Source: Archangiaceae bacterium (GTDB lineage: Bacteria > Myxococcota > Myxococcia > Myxococcales > Myxococcaceae). Taken from it: DNA of 35,518 nt. Location of the stretch: positions 1-35,518 of the forward strand of contig JAACJQ010000263.1 in assembly GCA_016879935.1 (NCBI GenBank), given 5' to 3'. Shown here piece after piece: positions 17,397 to 26,800 of the stretch (positions are counted from its first letter, which is position 1; every line of letters begins with the position of its first letter). The position numbers and the translations under genes are program-made. The notes below the pieces were generated by a model, which made no database searches, had not been told where the DNA came from, and was given only the letters and a program-made list of their open reading frames with translations.

Positions 17397-18866
17397 TTAC
17401 TTCCCGATGATGTTGAACTCGACGCGGCGGTTGTTGTCGCGGCCCGCCGGCGTGTCGTTCGAGTCGGCCGGCTTCTCCTGGCCAAAGCCGACGGCCTTGA
17501 CGCGGCTCGCGTCGACGCCCTGCTTCACGAGGTAGTCCTTCACCGAGTCAGCGCGCTCCTGCGAGAGCTTGAGGTTCTGCTCGGGCACGCCGGTGTTGTC
17601 GGTGTGGCCTTCGACCTGCACCAGGGTGATCTCGGTGTGCTGCTTGAGCACCGCGCTGACCTGGTCGAGCAGCGCGAACGAGCGCTTCTGCAGCGTCGCC
17701 TTGTTGAGGTCGAAGTACACCTTGTCCTTGATGACGAGCTTCTCGCGGGTGATCACGACGAGCTGCTTCACCTTCTCGGGGCAGCCCTGGTTCGTCGCCG
17801 GGCCCGCCTCGTTGATGCAGTTGTCGACGCGGTCGTTCACGCCGTCCTTGTCGGTGTCGGGGTAGGGGCAGCCCTTGTTGTCCTTCTCGCCGGCCACGTC
17901 GATGCAGGCGTCGAGGCGATCGACCGTGCCGTCGGCGTCCTTGTCGGTGTCGGGGCAGCCCGCGTTCTCTTTCGGGCCCGACTGGTCGACGCACTTGTCG
18001 TCGTTGTCGAGCACGCCGTCTTTGTCCTTGTCGCCCCACGGGCAGCCGGCGTTCTCCTTCGGGCCAGCCACGTCGACGCACTTGTCGTCGTTGTCGAGCA
18101 CGCCGTCTTTGTCCTTGTCGCCCCACGGACAGCCGCCGTTCTCCTTCGGGCCGGCGACGTCGACGCACTTGTCGGTCTTGTCGTTGGTGCCGTCCTTGTC
18201 CTTGTCTTCGATGGGGCAGCCGTTCGTCTCTTTCGGGCCGGCCTGATCAGGGCACTTGTCGGCGTCGCCCGAGATGCCGTCGTCGTCGAAGTCGGCCTCG
18301 GCCGGAATGGTGTCGGGAGCGCCGATGCTGACCGAGAGACCTGCCATCAGCATCTGGTGGGGCCCGAGCATGCGGAAGGTGACGACGGGGCCGATGTGCA
18401 GCGCTTCGACGAGCGAGAACTCATAGCCGGTGCCGATGTCGAAGCCGGGCCCGAGCTCATTGGCGACCTTCGCGAAGCCGTACGCGAAGTGCGCGTCGAA
18501 GTACCAGGAGCCCCAGAGGTTGCCGCGGTGGGTGGTGCCGGGGTTGAAGAGGTAGCCCTTCTCGTCGTTGAACAGGCGCAGCCGAACGCCGATGCCCGCG
18601 CCGAACGCCGCGCCCTGGTCGAGGTAGCCGACGAAGTTGTTGAAGGTCGAGATGCCGAAGGCCTCGATCTGCGGCGCAACCGGCCCCAGCACGCTCTTGA
18701 GCAGGGTGGTGTCGACCTTGATCGCCGCGCCCGTGAGAGGCACCGCGTGGTCGAGCCCCGTGCCGCCGCCCATGTCGAGGTGGATGTTGACCGGCGACTG
18801 TTCGGCGAAGGCCGAGAACGAAGCGAGCAGGGCCGTCAGGAAGACGAGCCGGAAGTGCGTGTGCAT
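17397..18866 (-). CDS. OmpA-family outer membrane protein with thrombospondin type 3 repeats
   Basis: A 489-residue protein with a Sec signal (cleavage near AFAEQ, about 21). Residues 25-185 have alternating strands ending in aromatic residues, consistent with an outer-membrane beta-barrel. Residues 190-360 are six to seven DxDxDGxxDxxDxC repeats, the Ca-binding thrombospondin type 3 pattern, spaced by GPKENxGCP. Residues about 370-489 are an OmpA C-terminal domain (VYFDLNKATL, VEGHTDNTG, LSQERADSVKDYL, NRRVEFNI) that binds peptidoglycan diaminopimelate. The protein would tether the outer membrane to the wall through a Ca-stiffened linker. GAGGGG 8 bases before the ATG supports the start. Two internal repeats are nearly identical at the DNA level. 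Confidence 0.9.
   Translation of the reverse strand: MHTHFRLVFLTALLASFSAFAEQSPVNIHLDMGGGTGLDHAVPLTGAAIKVDTTLLKSVLGPVAPQIEAFGISTFNNFVGYLDQGAAFGAGIGVRLRLFNDEKGYLFNPGTTHRGNLWGSWYFDAHFAYGFAKVANELGPGFDIGTGYEFSLVEALHIGPVVTFRMLGPHQMLMAGLSVSIGAPDTIPAEADFDDDGISGDADKCPDQAGPKETNGCPIEDKDKDGTNDKTDKCVDVAGPKENGGCPWGDKDKDGVLDNDDKCVDVAGPKENAGCPWGDKDKDGVLDNDDKCVDQSGPKENAGCPDTDKDADGTVDRLDACIDVAGEKDNKGCPYPDTDKDGVNDRVDNCINEAGPATNQGCPEKVKQLVVITREKLVIKDKVYFDLNKATLQKRSFALLDQVSAVLKQHTEITLVQVEGHTDNTGVPEQNLKLSQERADSVKDYLVKQGVDASRVKAVGFGQEKPADSNDTPAGRDNNRRVEFNIIGK
17991..18251. repeat. 87-bp tandem repeats inside the OmpA gene
   Basis: The sequence GCACTTGTCG recurs at 17991, 18078 and 18165, exactly 87 bases (29 codons) apart, and the flanking bases are nearly identical. 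Each unit encodes one Ca-binding repeat ending in a GPKEN-type turn. Near-identity suggests recent duplication or gene conversion. Confidence 0.8.
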
Positions 18867-18932
18867 CGAAGAAACCCCTCGAAGAAAGCGGCCAACCGAG
18901 GGGCGCGGACTTACGGCTTTCCCAGCGCGTGT

Positions 18933-20111
18933 CTACTGCTTTTTGGCTCGGCGCCGCGCTGCCTGCGTCAAGAGTGCCGCCAGCGCGAGCAACGAACTGC
19001 CGTCGATGGAGCCGCAGCCGCACCCCTTCGCGAGGGGATACGACGCGGGCGGCGCCTGAAGGATGAAGGGCATCGGCGTCGGCGCAGGACCGGCGTCGGC
19101 GAGGCCTGCATCACTGCCCGAACCTGCATCGGCCGCGGCGCCCGCATCAGGCGTGCTCTGACCTGCGTCAGGTCGCCCCGCATCGACCGGAGGCACCACG
19201 CCTCCGTCGCTCACGCCGCCGTCGCCGAGACACTCCGAGACGTTCAGCGTTCGGGTCGTGACGCAGCTCGTGGGCGTCGCGCACGACGGGTCAGGCAACG
19301 CCGGAGGCCGCGAGACCCCCGCTCCGATGTCACTCAGTCGCGGGTACGCCGGGCGAATGCCGCGCCAGTGATTGGCGGTGGGGGCGAACTCCATCCACCC
19401 CCAGACACGCTCCTGGTACGGCGCCGAGCCCGAAGGACAGGAGCCGGGGCGGCACACGCCACGCGTCGACGGGAAGTTGGGGTTGTTCGGGTTGTTGGTC
19501 GTCGACAGCCCGTTGTACGCCCACGTCGCGGTGTACCAGTGCTCGACGATACGCGGCTGGTTGTCGCCCACGCAGTTCGTCACGCGCCACTTGTCGGTGA
19601 GAATCTGCATGCCGGTCTGCAGGTTGTAGAGCGCGTCAGACGCCACGCGGCTGCGGTCGTACGCGGGCGTCGGGTCGAACGAGCGCATGCCGCTGGTGAC
19701 CTGACCCACGCCGTAGCCGCAGTCGAACGAGATGATGGTCTGTGCAGGTTTGCCGCGCTGATCAGCCGGCGTCGTCGGCGCGCAGAACTGGTTCCAACTG
19801 CTCTCCTGCATCGAGATGGCCTTGATCAGCTCGCAGGGAAACTTCGCGACCTGGCTCATGGGCGGCGTCGGGTTGTTGCAGCCCGTGCCGAGGTTGCTGA
19901 CGGTCGGAGCATTCGTGCCCCACGCCGCCGGCCCCTTCGAGACCGTGTCGAAGATCACCTGCCACTGCGTGACCGTCGGGTTCGTTCCCGGTACCGCTTC
20001 GACCGCGCAGCTGCCGGTGTTGCCCGAGCTCGACAGCGTGTACGAGGGACAGAACTGCGCTGACGCTTCGAGCGCGAACAGCGTCGCCGCCGCCGAGAGC
20101 ACGCGTTTCAT
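18933..20111 (-). CDS. MYXO-CTERM-anchored lytic transglycosylase-like protein
   Basis: A 392-residue exported protein. A signal peptide (about 1-18) is followed by a lysozyme-like transglycosylase region (about 90-215): E103 in KAISMQESSWNQF as the likely catalytic Glu, GYGVGQV at 132-138, NLQTGMQIL at 163-171, and the ATWAYNG motif at 195-201. A disordered linker rich in Asp-Ala-Gly follows (about 305-350). The end is a sorting signal: GCGCG, a hydrophobic helix and the basic RRRAKKQ tail, which is the MYXO-CTERM pattern of proteins processed and displayed on the surface of myxobacteria. It would cut peptidoglycan glycan strands at the cell surface or in secreted form. Its ATG overlaps the stop of the upstream gene (ATGA), so the two are coupled. 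Confidence 0.78.
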   Translation of the reverse strand: MKRVLSAAATLFALEASAQFCPSYTLSSSGNTGSCAVEAVPGTNPTVTQWQVIFDTVSKGPAAWGTNAPTVSNLGTGCNNPTPPMSQVAKFPCELIKAISMQESSWNQFCAPTTPADQRGKPAQTIISFDCGYGVGQVTSGMRSFDPTPAYDRSRVASDALYNLQTGMQILTDKWRVTNCVGDNQPRIVEHWYTATWAYNGLSTTNNPNNPNFPSTRGVCRPGSCPSGSAPYQERVWGWMEFAPTANHWRGIRPAYPRLSDIGAGVSRPPALPDPSCATPTSCVTTRTLNVSECLGDGGVSDGGVVPPVDAGRPDAGQSTPDAGAAADAGSGSDAGLADAGPAPTPMPFILQAPPASYPLAKGCGCGSIDGSSLLALAALLTQAARRRAKKQ

Positions 20112-21115
20112 CGGTTCACCCCCGCGACGTCGACGATGCCCGTGGGGAACACGACGGGAACCGCCGTGCCATCGCGCAGGCGCGTGACGTAGACCAGCGG
20201 CGCGAGGTTCGGCACCTCATGACGGGTGAAGACGAGCCCGTCGGCGACGAAGCGCACCCGCTCGAAGCCCGGCCCGTGTGAAGTGAGCGCGACGCCGTCA
20301 CGACCCAGCCACGAGAGGCCGCGGCCTTCACCCGTCGACCACGCGAGGCCCGCCGGCAGCACGGTGGGCAACAGCGCGACCTGATCACCTTCTGCGAGGC
20401 GAGTCCGTTTGCCCGAGGAGAGGTCGACTTGTTCGATGAACCAGCGCTCCACGCCGGGCTCGGCGATGGTGAACAGCACGCGCTGGTGTTCGGCGTCGAT
20501 CACGAAGTCGTGCGCCATGGCCGGCAGCGAAGGAATGAGCGTGCGGACGGCGAGCGTGTCGACGTGAACGGCCTCGAGCTTCGCGCCGCCCGGCCCCGCG
20601 ACGTAGATGATCAGCTCGCGGCCGAGGCCTCCCGCCACGTGCGTCCAATAGCCCTTCGTCTCGTAGACGGTGCGGAGGCGGCCGCTCTGGAGCTCGACTT
20701 CGGAAACAGTCAGCGCGTCGACGCGATAGCTGCCGTCGTTCGTTTCGGGCCCCGGCGCGCCGCGCTCCACGAACAGCCGCGAGCCCAGCAACGTCGGCTT
20801 CGACGCGCGCACCACGTCGGTCGCGAGCACGCGTTCGGGTTGGCCGGGCGAGACGATCGACAGCGTCGCGACGAACGATGGGTCACGCGCGAGCCCGGTG
20901 ACACGAACGACGGCGAGGCGCTTCGTGCCTGGCATGACGATGGCGCGGAACGTCTCGTCGGGCTGCACCTCGAGCTGGGCGAACGGCTCCGTGAGCGACG
21001 TTGCGGCGATGGGCTGCCACCGAACCTGGAGCGTCGACGACGGCACGTCTTTCGACAGCACCGCGACCTCGAGCGGAGCGGCCGCCACCAGCACACCGAG
21101 AACGAGCGTGACCAT
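20108..21115 (-). CDS. Exported protein with propeller-like repeats
   Basis: A 335-residue protein starting with a short hydrophobic segment (MVTLVLGVLVAAAP) that could be a signal peptide. The rest is rich in beta strands with recurring patterns such as SGKRTRLAEGDQ and SGRLRTVYETKG, about 40-60 residues apart, as in TolB-like or other beta-propellers. No catalytic residues are seen. It is the first gene of a two-gene unit and is translationally coupled to the MYXO-CTERM transglycosylase, so it may be a partner or regulator of it, which is inference. Confidence 0.6.
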   Translation of the reverse strand: MVTLVLGVLVAAAPLEVAVLSKDVPSSTLQVRWQPIAATSLTEPFAQLEVQPDETFRAIVMPGTKRLAVVRVTGLARDPSFVATLSIVSPGQPERVLATDVVRASKPTLLGSRLFVERGAPGPETNDGSYRVDALTVSEVELQSGRLRTVYETKGYWTHVAGGLGRELIIYVAGPGGAKLEAVHVDTLAVRTLIPSLPAMAHDFVIDAEHQRVLFTIAEPGVERWFIEQVDLSSGKRTRLAEGDQVALLPTVLPAGLAWSTGEGRGLSWLGRDGVALTSHGPGFERVRFVADGLVFTRHEVPNLAPLVYVTRLRDGTAVPVVFPTGIVDVAGVNR

Positions 21116-21123
21116 TGTCTGGC

Positions 21124-21132
21124 CACCTAGCG
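21124..21132 (-). promoter_or_regulatory. -10-like element of the propeller gene
   Basis: The minus strand reads CGCTAGGTG, with TAGGTG ending 8 bases before the ATG at 21115. The spacing is the same as at pccB and the gene at 21199, and no Shine-Dalgarno sequence is present. Confidence 0.45.
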
Positions 21133-21181
21133 CGAGTCTGCGCCCGTCGTCACCCGACGGTGGGTTCGGCTCGCGCGCGGG

Positions 21182-21190
21182 TGCTAGGGT
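21182..21190 (+). promoter_or_regulatory. -10-like element of the gene at 21199
   Basis: TGCTAGGGT is a good extended -10 (TGnTAnnnT), ending 8 bases before the ATG at 21199, with no Shine-Dalgarno sequence between. Confidence 0.5.
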
Positions 21191-21198
21191 CGGCTCCC

Positions 21199-21627
21199 AT
21201 GGCCAACCCTCCGCCGTCCGCCAAGAAGCCCGAGAAGACGCCCGAAGCCATCGTCGAGAAGCTGCTCGACGACCCGAACACGCCGAAGATCGCCGAGAAG
21301 CTCGAGATGAAGCTCGAGGACTACGTCGCGCTCGTCGTTCACTACGTGATGAACCCGAACGAGCAGCCGATGCTCAACATCGTGAAGGACGAAGACCTGG
21401 CGAAGCAGGGGCTGAAGCCGATCTCGAGTGACGAGATCAACACCTACATGGAGCAGTCACTCGCCGTCGCCGAGGCCGCCGTCGGGTCGGGGTTCTCCGA
21501 AGCGAAAAAGGCACCGGTTTCAATGGGTTCACTGCCCCAGGTGCAGGTCGATGCTTCGAAGACGAGCCCTGAGCTCAAGGCCGAGCTCGAGAAGGCCATG
21601 CGACGCGGGCGCGGCGGCAAGACCTGA
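21199..21627 (+). CDS. Small charged protein of unknown function
   Basis: A 142-residue soluble protein without signal peptide or membrane segment. The first 75 residues are rich in Lys, Glu and Leu with predicted helices (IVEKLLDDPNTPKIAEKLEMKLEDYV). The C-terminus ends in a basic MRRGRGGK tail. The start at 21199 is chosen because the -10-like element sits just before it; a longer reading from 21115 would overlap the divergent promoter. I recognise no family. It is followed after 93 bases by another unknown small gene on the same strand. Confidence 0.6.
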   Translation: MANPPPSAKKPEKTPEAIVEKLLDDPNTPKIAEKLEMKLEDYVALVVHYVMNPNEQPMLNIVKDEDLAKQGLKPISSDEINTYMEQSLAVAEAAVGSGFSEAKKAPVSMGSLPQVQVDASKTSPELKAELEKAMRRGRGGKT

Positions 21628-21720
21628 TCGCAACTTCAAAGGCCTTTCTCCGAGAATGAGAATGTCAGTCCGTTTTTCAGAACGGCGCGAAACCCAAAAA
21701 CCGCAGTCCACGAGGCACTC

Positions 21721-22185
21721 ATGGCTTTCCTGAAGAAGTTGGTTGGCGGCATCGGCAAGGCGCTCGGCAAGGTCACGAGCTTCGTCAAGAAGGTGTGGAA
21801 CAACCCGCTCTTCAAGATGGCCCTCAACGTCGGGATGATGTTCATCCCCGGCGGCGCGATCGTGAAGGGCCTGGGCATGCTGGGCAAGCTCGGCTCGCTC
21901 GGGCAAACGCTGACGTCCTTCGCGGGCTTCGCGCAGAAGTTCATGGGCCCGCTGCAGAGCATGATGCAGAGCGGCCCGCTGAAGATGCTCTCGGGCTTCC
22001 TCGGCCAGGCTGGCAACTCGAGCAACCTGCTCTCGATGGCCACCGACCTCTTCAGCGCACGGCAGAGCCAGCAGACGCAGAACCAGCCTCCGGGCCTCGG
22101 CGACGCGTACCAGATGGGCCTCGCCAACATTCAGCAGATGTTCGCGTTCTCTCAGGCGAACCAGCTCCGCAGCTTCTTCGGCTGA
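21721..22185 (+). CDS. Small amphipathic, Gly/Leu/Met-rich protein
   Basis: A 154-residue protein with no clear signal peptide. The first 30 residues are basic and amphipathic (FLKKLVGGIGKALGKVTSFVKKVW). Residues 34-100 form a weakly hydrophobic stretch rich in Gly, Leu and Met with no strong single membrane helix, and the last 45 residues are Gln/Asn-rich. This composition recalls proteins that insert into or associate with membranes, but no family is recognised. GAGG sits 5 bases before the ATG. A strong hairpin follows the gene. It lies in a 93-base A/T-richer gap after the previous gene and may have its own promoter. Confidence 0.6.
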   Translation: MAFLKKLVGGIGKALGKVTSFVKKVWNNPLFKMALNVGMMFIPGGAIVKGLGMLGKLGSLGQTLTSFAGFAQKFMGPLQSMMQSGPLKMLSGFLGQAGNSSNLLSMATDLFSARQSQQTQNQPPGLGDAYQMGLANIQQMFAFSQANQLRSFFG

Positions 22186-22220
22186 TCTTTCACTGCAGCA
22201 CTGCCAAACGGGGCGGGCAC

Positions 22221-22264
22221 CGGGCCGACTTCCGAGACGAGCGGAAGCCGGCCCGAAGTGTTTC
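22221..22264 (+). terminator. Strong hairpin after the gene at 21721
   Basis: A 14-base arm (22221-22234) pairs with 22242-22255, 13 of 14 positions, around a 7-base loop, and is followed by a short T-run (GTGTTTC). It lies 35 bases after the stop and before the end of the convergent oxidoreductase gene. Confidence 0.7.
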
Positions 22265-22309
22265 TGGTCGTCGCGAGCCACATCGCGGCGGCTGCGCGTC
22301 GGCTTCGTC

Positions 22310-23764
22310 TCACGGTGCTGCGGGAGGGGCGGTGAGTCGCCGCCCGTCTTTCGTTCGCCGCACGGTCGCATCGTCGGCGTGACCCTTCGCGCGATCCCAC
22401 AACTGGCAGGTGACGGCCTGGTGCGCTTGATCGAGCCCTTCGCAGTAGTTCGTGAAGAGGCAGCGCCGCACCTCGTCGCCACGCCCCTGCCGCACCTTCT
22501 CGAACCAGTCGGGGTCGGCGAGCGATTGGCGTGCTGAGGCGACGACATCGGCCGCGCCCTCCGCCAACACCGCCTCGGCCTGCTGAAAGCTGGCGATGCC
22601 GCCGCACGCGACGACCGGCGTCTCGAGCTTCGCGTCGACGAGTGCACGCTTCACCATCGCGACGGCTCCGAGGTTTCGCCCAAACGGACCGGGCGCGGCG
22701 ATGTTCGTCGTCGGCATGCACTCGTGCCCCGAGGGGCCTGTGTAGGGATAGGCGGCGTGACCGATGCGCGGCTGCTTCGCGTCTTCGAACTTCCCGCCGC
22801 GCGAGAGCGAGACGAAGTCCATTCCGGCGCGCGCGAACTCGACGGCGAAGAACGCCGCGTCGTCGACGCCCGAGCCATGCTCGATGATCTCATCGGCCAG
22901 AAACCGGCACCCGACCGCGACGGAAGGAGCTGCCGCGGCACGCACCGCGTGAAAGACCTCGAGCGGCAGCCGCACGCGCTGGGTTCGATCGCCGCCGTAC
23001 CCATCGGAGCGCGTGTTCCTCGCCGAGAGAAAGCTGGCCATCGTGTAGGCGTGCGCGAAGTGCAGCTCGATGCCGTCGAAGCCTGCCGCGACACAGCGCT
23101 TCGTTGCATCGGCGAACAACGCCGGCAGCACGCGCGGCAACGACTCGATGTGGGGCAGGTGGGTGTCGGTGACGCGCTCCCGAAGCCCGAAGCGCAGCGC
23201 CTCGGCCTCTCGCTCGTCGAGCACCGCCAGCACGGCGTCGTCCGGCAGCGACAGCAGGTGCGCACGCACGTCAGCCTCGGGGACCGTTGCGAACGAGGTG
23301 CCCAGCGCGGAACGCAGCCGTGGCGTGATGGTGAGGAATCGCCCCAGAAACGACTCGCGCGTCGGCCTTCGTTTGATGTTCAGAAAATCGATGAGCTGCA
23401 CGAACAGCTTCGTCTCGCCGCGGCTCGCCTGCTTCACCGCGCGTGTCAGCTTCGCGAGCCCCTCGACGAACCGATCATGCCCGGCGCGCAGCAACGGCCC
23501 CGAGGGCACGTCACGAATGCCCGTCGCTTCGATGACGATGACGCCTGGCCGGCCCTTCGCGAAGCGCGAGTACCACTCGATGACGTCGTCGGTGACGAAG
23601 CCGTCGTCGGTCGCGCGCCAGGGCACCATCGCCGGAATCCACGTGCGGGTGAGCGCCTTCACGGGGCCCAGCTGAACGGGAGAGAACCAGCGGCTGAGGG
23701 CGGCCTCGTCGGCGGTGGGCCAGCGATCGATGGGCAACAACTTCGCGCGTCGGCGGTCACTCAT
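22310..23764 (-). CDS. Old-Yellow-Enzyme-type NADH:flavin oxidoreductase
   Basis: A 484-residue flavin-dependent TIM-barrel protein. The GFDGIELHFAHAY segment followed by FLSARNTRSDGYGGD matches the family signature around the substrate His pair and FMN loop. VVACGGI and ADVVASARQSLADPDW near the C-terminus match the FMN phosphate-binding strands. It has no C-terminal FAD/NAD domain, as in stand-alone ene-reductases. The region from 435 has cysteines at 435, 441 and 453, the places where 2,4-dienoyl-CoA reductase-type members bind a 4Fe-4S cluster, but the second position (438) is Thr. About 70 extra residues between 140 and 205 are unlike simple OYE enzymes. It may reduce activated alkenes; substrate unknown. 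The start at 23764 is the only early ATG. Confidence 0.82.
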   Translation of the reverse strand: MSDRRRAKLLPIDRWPTADEAALSRWFSPVQLGPVKALTRTWIPAMVPWRATDDGFVTDDVIEWYSRFAKGRPGVIVIEATGIRDVPSGPLLRAGHDRFVEGLAKLTRAVKQASRGETKLFVQLIDFLNIKRRPTRESFLGRFLTITPRLRSALGTSFATVPEADVRAHLLSLPDDAVLAVLDEREAEALRFGLRERVTDTHLPHIESLPRVLPALFADATKRCVAAGFDGIELHFAHAYTMASFLSARNTRSDGYGGDRTQRVRLPLEVFHAVRAAAAPSVAVGCRFLADEIIEHGSGVDDAAFFAVEFARAGMDFVSLSRGGKFEDAKQPRIGHAAYPYTGPSGHECMPTTNIAAPGPFGRNLGAVAMVKRALVDAKLETPVVACGGIASFQQAEAVLAEGAADVVASARQSLADPDWFEKVRQGRGDEVRRCLFTNYCEGLDQAHQAVTCQLWDRAKGHADDATVRRTKDGRRLTAPPAAP

Positions 23765-23897
23765 TGGGCGCGGCAGTGTCGCTGATGCTCCAGGTCACGT
23801 CACCACGACGTGGGTGGCATCGCGGCCGAAGACGTGCGTAAAAGCGCGCTCTCCACTCCGGCGGCGGCCACCCGGACAACTCGAGACGGATTCCTCC

Positions 23898-26800
23898 ATG
23901 AGACTTCAGCTCTTCACCCCGACCTCCTCGGCGCCGAACCGCTTCGTGTTCGCGGCCCTCGTCGCGTCGATGGCGTTCCTCAGTGCCTGCGGCAGTGGAA
24001 CGGTCTGCGGCAACGCGCGGCTCGAGACCGGCGAGGCCTGTGACGACGGCAACAAGGTCGACGGCGACGGCTGCGAGAGCACCTGCCAGCTCACGATGAA
24101 CACGGGCGGCGGCGCTGCGACGGGCGGCGGCACGACGGCTGGTGGGGCGGCGACGGCTGGCGGAACCGGAACTGCGGGCGGCACGGGCACGGCGGGCGGC
24201 ACCACGACGGCGGGTGGAGCGGCCGGTGGCGCCACTGCAGGTGGAGCAGCAGGCGGCACGGTGATGAGCGTCTGTGGCGACGGCCAGCGCACCGGCGGCG
24301 AGCTCTGTGACGACGGCAACATGGTCGACACCGACGGCTGTACGACGGGCTGCGTGTTCTCGGCCGCCAGCGCGTACTGCGGCGACGGCACCCGCAACGG
24401 CACCGAGGCGTGCGACGACGGCAACCTCGGCTCGGGCGATGGCTGTGAGATCGACTGCACTGCGACGGTCGCCTCCACGCCCGCCAACGTCTGTGGCGAT
24501 GGTGTGCGCCGTGGGTCGGAGCTGTGTGACGACGGCAACGTGATGCCCGCCGATGGCTGCGAGGCCGACTGCACGCCCACGCAGGTGCTGACCGTGACGT
24601 GCCCTGCGGCGTCGCTCCCTGCGCCCACGAGCTCGTGTGATGTCGCGCCCGGCTCCACCACGAAGCTCATCGTCGGCACCGTGCTGCAGCCCGGTCGCGT
24701 GCTGCGCGGCGGTCAGGTCGTCGTCGACCCGATGGGCATGATCACCTGCGTCGGCTGCAACTGCCTTGCGGCCGCTGGCGCCAACCCCACTGGCATTCTC
24801 TGCGGCGACAACCTCGTCTCGCCCGGCCTCATCAACAGCCACGATCACCTGACGTTCCCCGCGGCGCCGTACGTGGCCCCGGGCGTCGGAGCGAACGGCC
24901 TGCTCGCCGACGGCGGCGTGCCCGAGCGCTACGAGCACCGCAGCGACTGGCGCGGCGGCGTCGACGGCCACAGCGCCGTCTCGAACGGCGGCGGCGGCAA
25001 CAGCAACCAGACCCGGTGGAACGAGCTTCGTCAGCTGCTCGCGGGCACGACCTCGATCTCGGGCTCTGGCGGCGCGCTCGGCCTGCTGCGCAACCTCGAC
25101 GCCCCTGACACGTCGGCGACCAGCGACAGCCAGCTGGGTCTCGGCGCGAACACCTCGGGCGGCAACTACGACACCTTCCCGCTCGGCAGCAGCACCTCGG
25201 AGCAGCTCGTCGGCAGCTGCGCCTACAGCTCGAAGCCCAACCCGATGACCGACATTCCGGCGAACGCCGTGTACCTGCCGCACATCTCGGAAGGCATCGA
25301 GCTGGCCGCGCGCAACGAGTTCCTCTGCCTCTCGGGTCTCGCCAGCGGCAGCGTCGACGTGCTCAGCCCCCGCACCGCCATCATTCACGGAATCGGCGTG
25401 CGGCCGGCCGAGGTTCGCGCCACCGCCATCAAGGGCTCGAGCCTGGTGTGGTCGCCGCGCAGCAACGTGGTGCTCTACGGAGAGACCGCCCAGACGCCCG
25501 TCTACCACCGCATGGGCGTGAACGTGGCGCTCGGCACCGACTGGGTGCGCTCGGGCTCGATGACGCTGCTGCGTGAGCTCTCGTGCGCGAACTACCTGAG
25601 CCAGAGCTTCTACGGGCAGTACTTCAGCCCGCTCTCGCTGTGGCGCATGGTGACGGTGAACGCGGCGCAGGCGCAGGTCGTCTCGTCGCGCATCGGCACG
25701 CTCCAGACTGGCCGCGTCGCCGACATCTCCATCTACAAGCGCAAGAACCCCGATGCGTTCCGCTCGGTCATCACGGCGAACCCCGAAGAGGTCGTGCTCA
25801 CGCTGCGCGGAGGTGTCGCGCTCACGGGTGATGCGAACGTCGCCGGGGCGCTGGCCACCGGCTGCGAAGCCCTCGACGTCTGCGGTGTCATGAAGTCGGT
25901 CTGTCTGTCGGGCGAAGGCACCACGCTCGCGGCGCTCACCACCGCCAATGCGACGACGTACCCGCTCTTCTTCTGCAACACGACGCCGCGCGACGAACCC
26001 ACCTGCACGCCGATGCGTGGCGCGCCCTGGCTCTTCACCGGAAACCCGTACACGGGCACCAGCTCGATGACCGACTCCGACGGCGACGGCATTCCCAACG
26101 CGATGGACAACTGCCCGGCCGTCTTCAACCCGCGCCGCCCGATGGATGGCGCGAACCAGGGAGACACCGACGGCGACGGCGTCGGCGACATGTGCGACGT
26201 GTGCCCGCTCGACCCCGGCATGACGACGTGCAGCGCGCCCTCGGCGACCGACGTCGACGGAGACGGCATCGCCAACGCGACCGACAAGTGCCCGGCCGAC
26301 CCCGACCCGATGCAGGTGGACACCGACGGCGACTTGAAGGGCGACGCGTGCGACCCCTGCCCGACGCAGGCGAACCCCGGTGGCAACCTGTGCCCGCCTC
26401 CTCCTGGCGTCGCGGCGACCATCTACCAGGTGAAGGCCGTGGGCTCGCCGCTGCTCACCCAGCGCGTGCAGATCACCAACGCCATCGTCACCGCCAGCAA
26501 CTCGCTCGGCTTCTTCGCCCAGGTTCACGAGAACGACATGGGCTACATGGGCCGCGACTACTCGGGCATCTTCGTCTTCTACCCGGGCGCGACCGACCGA
26601 ACCGACATTCTGCCGGGCGATCGCGTGACGATTCCCTCGGCGGTGGCGGCTGACTTCCGCGGCCAGACGCAGCTCAACTCGATTCAGACCGGCAGCATCA
26701 TGGTGACGTCGCGCAACAACCCGTTGCCCGCGCCCACGCCCGTGATGGCCGGCGAAGTGAACGCCCCCACCGCCACCCGTGCGCGTGCGCTCGAGGGCGT

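Noticed and set aside
17991-18251. Regular repeats considered as a CRISPR array
   Set aside because: The units are in-frame, 87 bases long and encode Ca-binding repeats; there are no variable spacers or cas genes.
17604-20063. An 819-codon plus-strand frame across the OmpA and transglycosylase genes
   Set aside because: It crosses two minus-strand genes with clear domains and has low-complexity Val/Arg/Asp-rich content, so it is a shadow.
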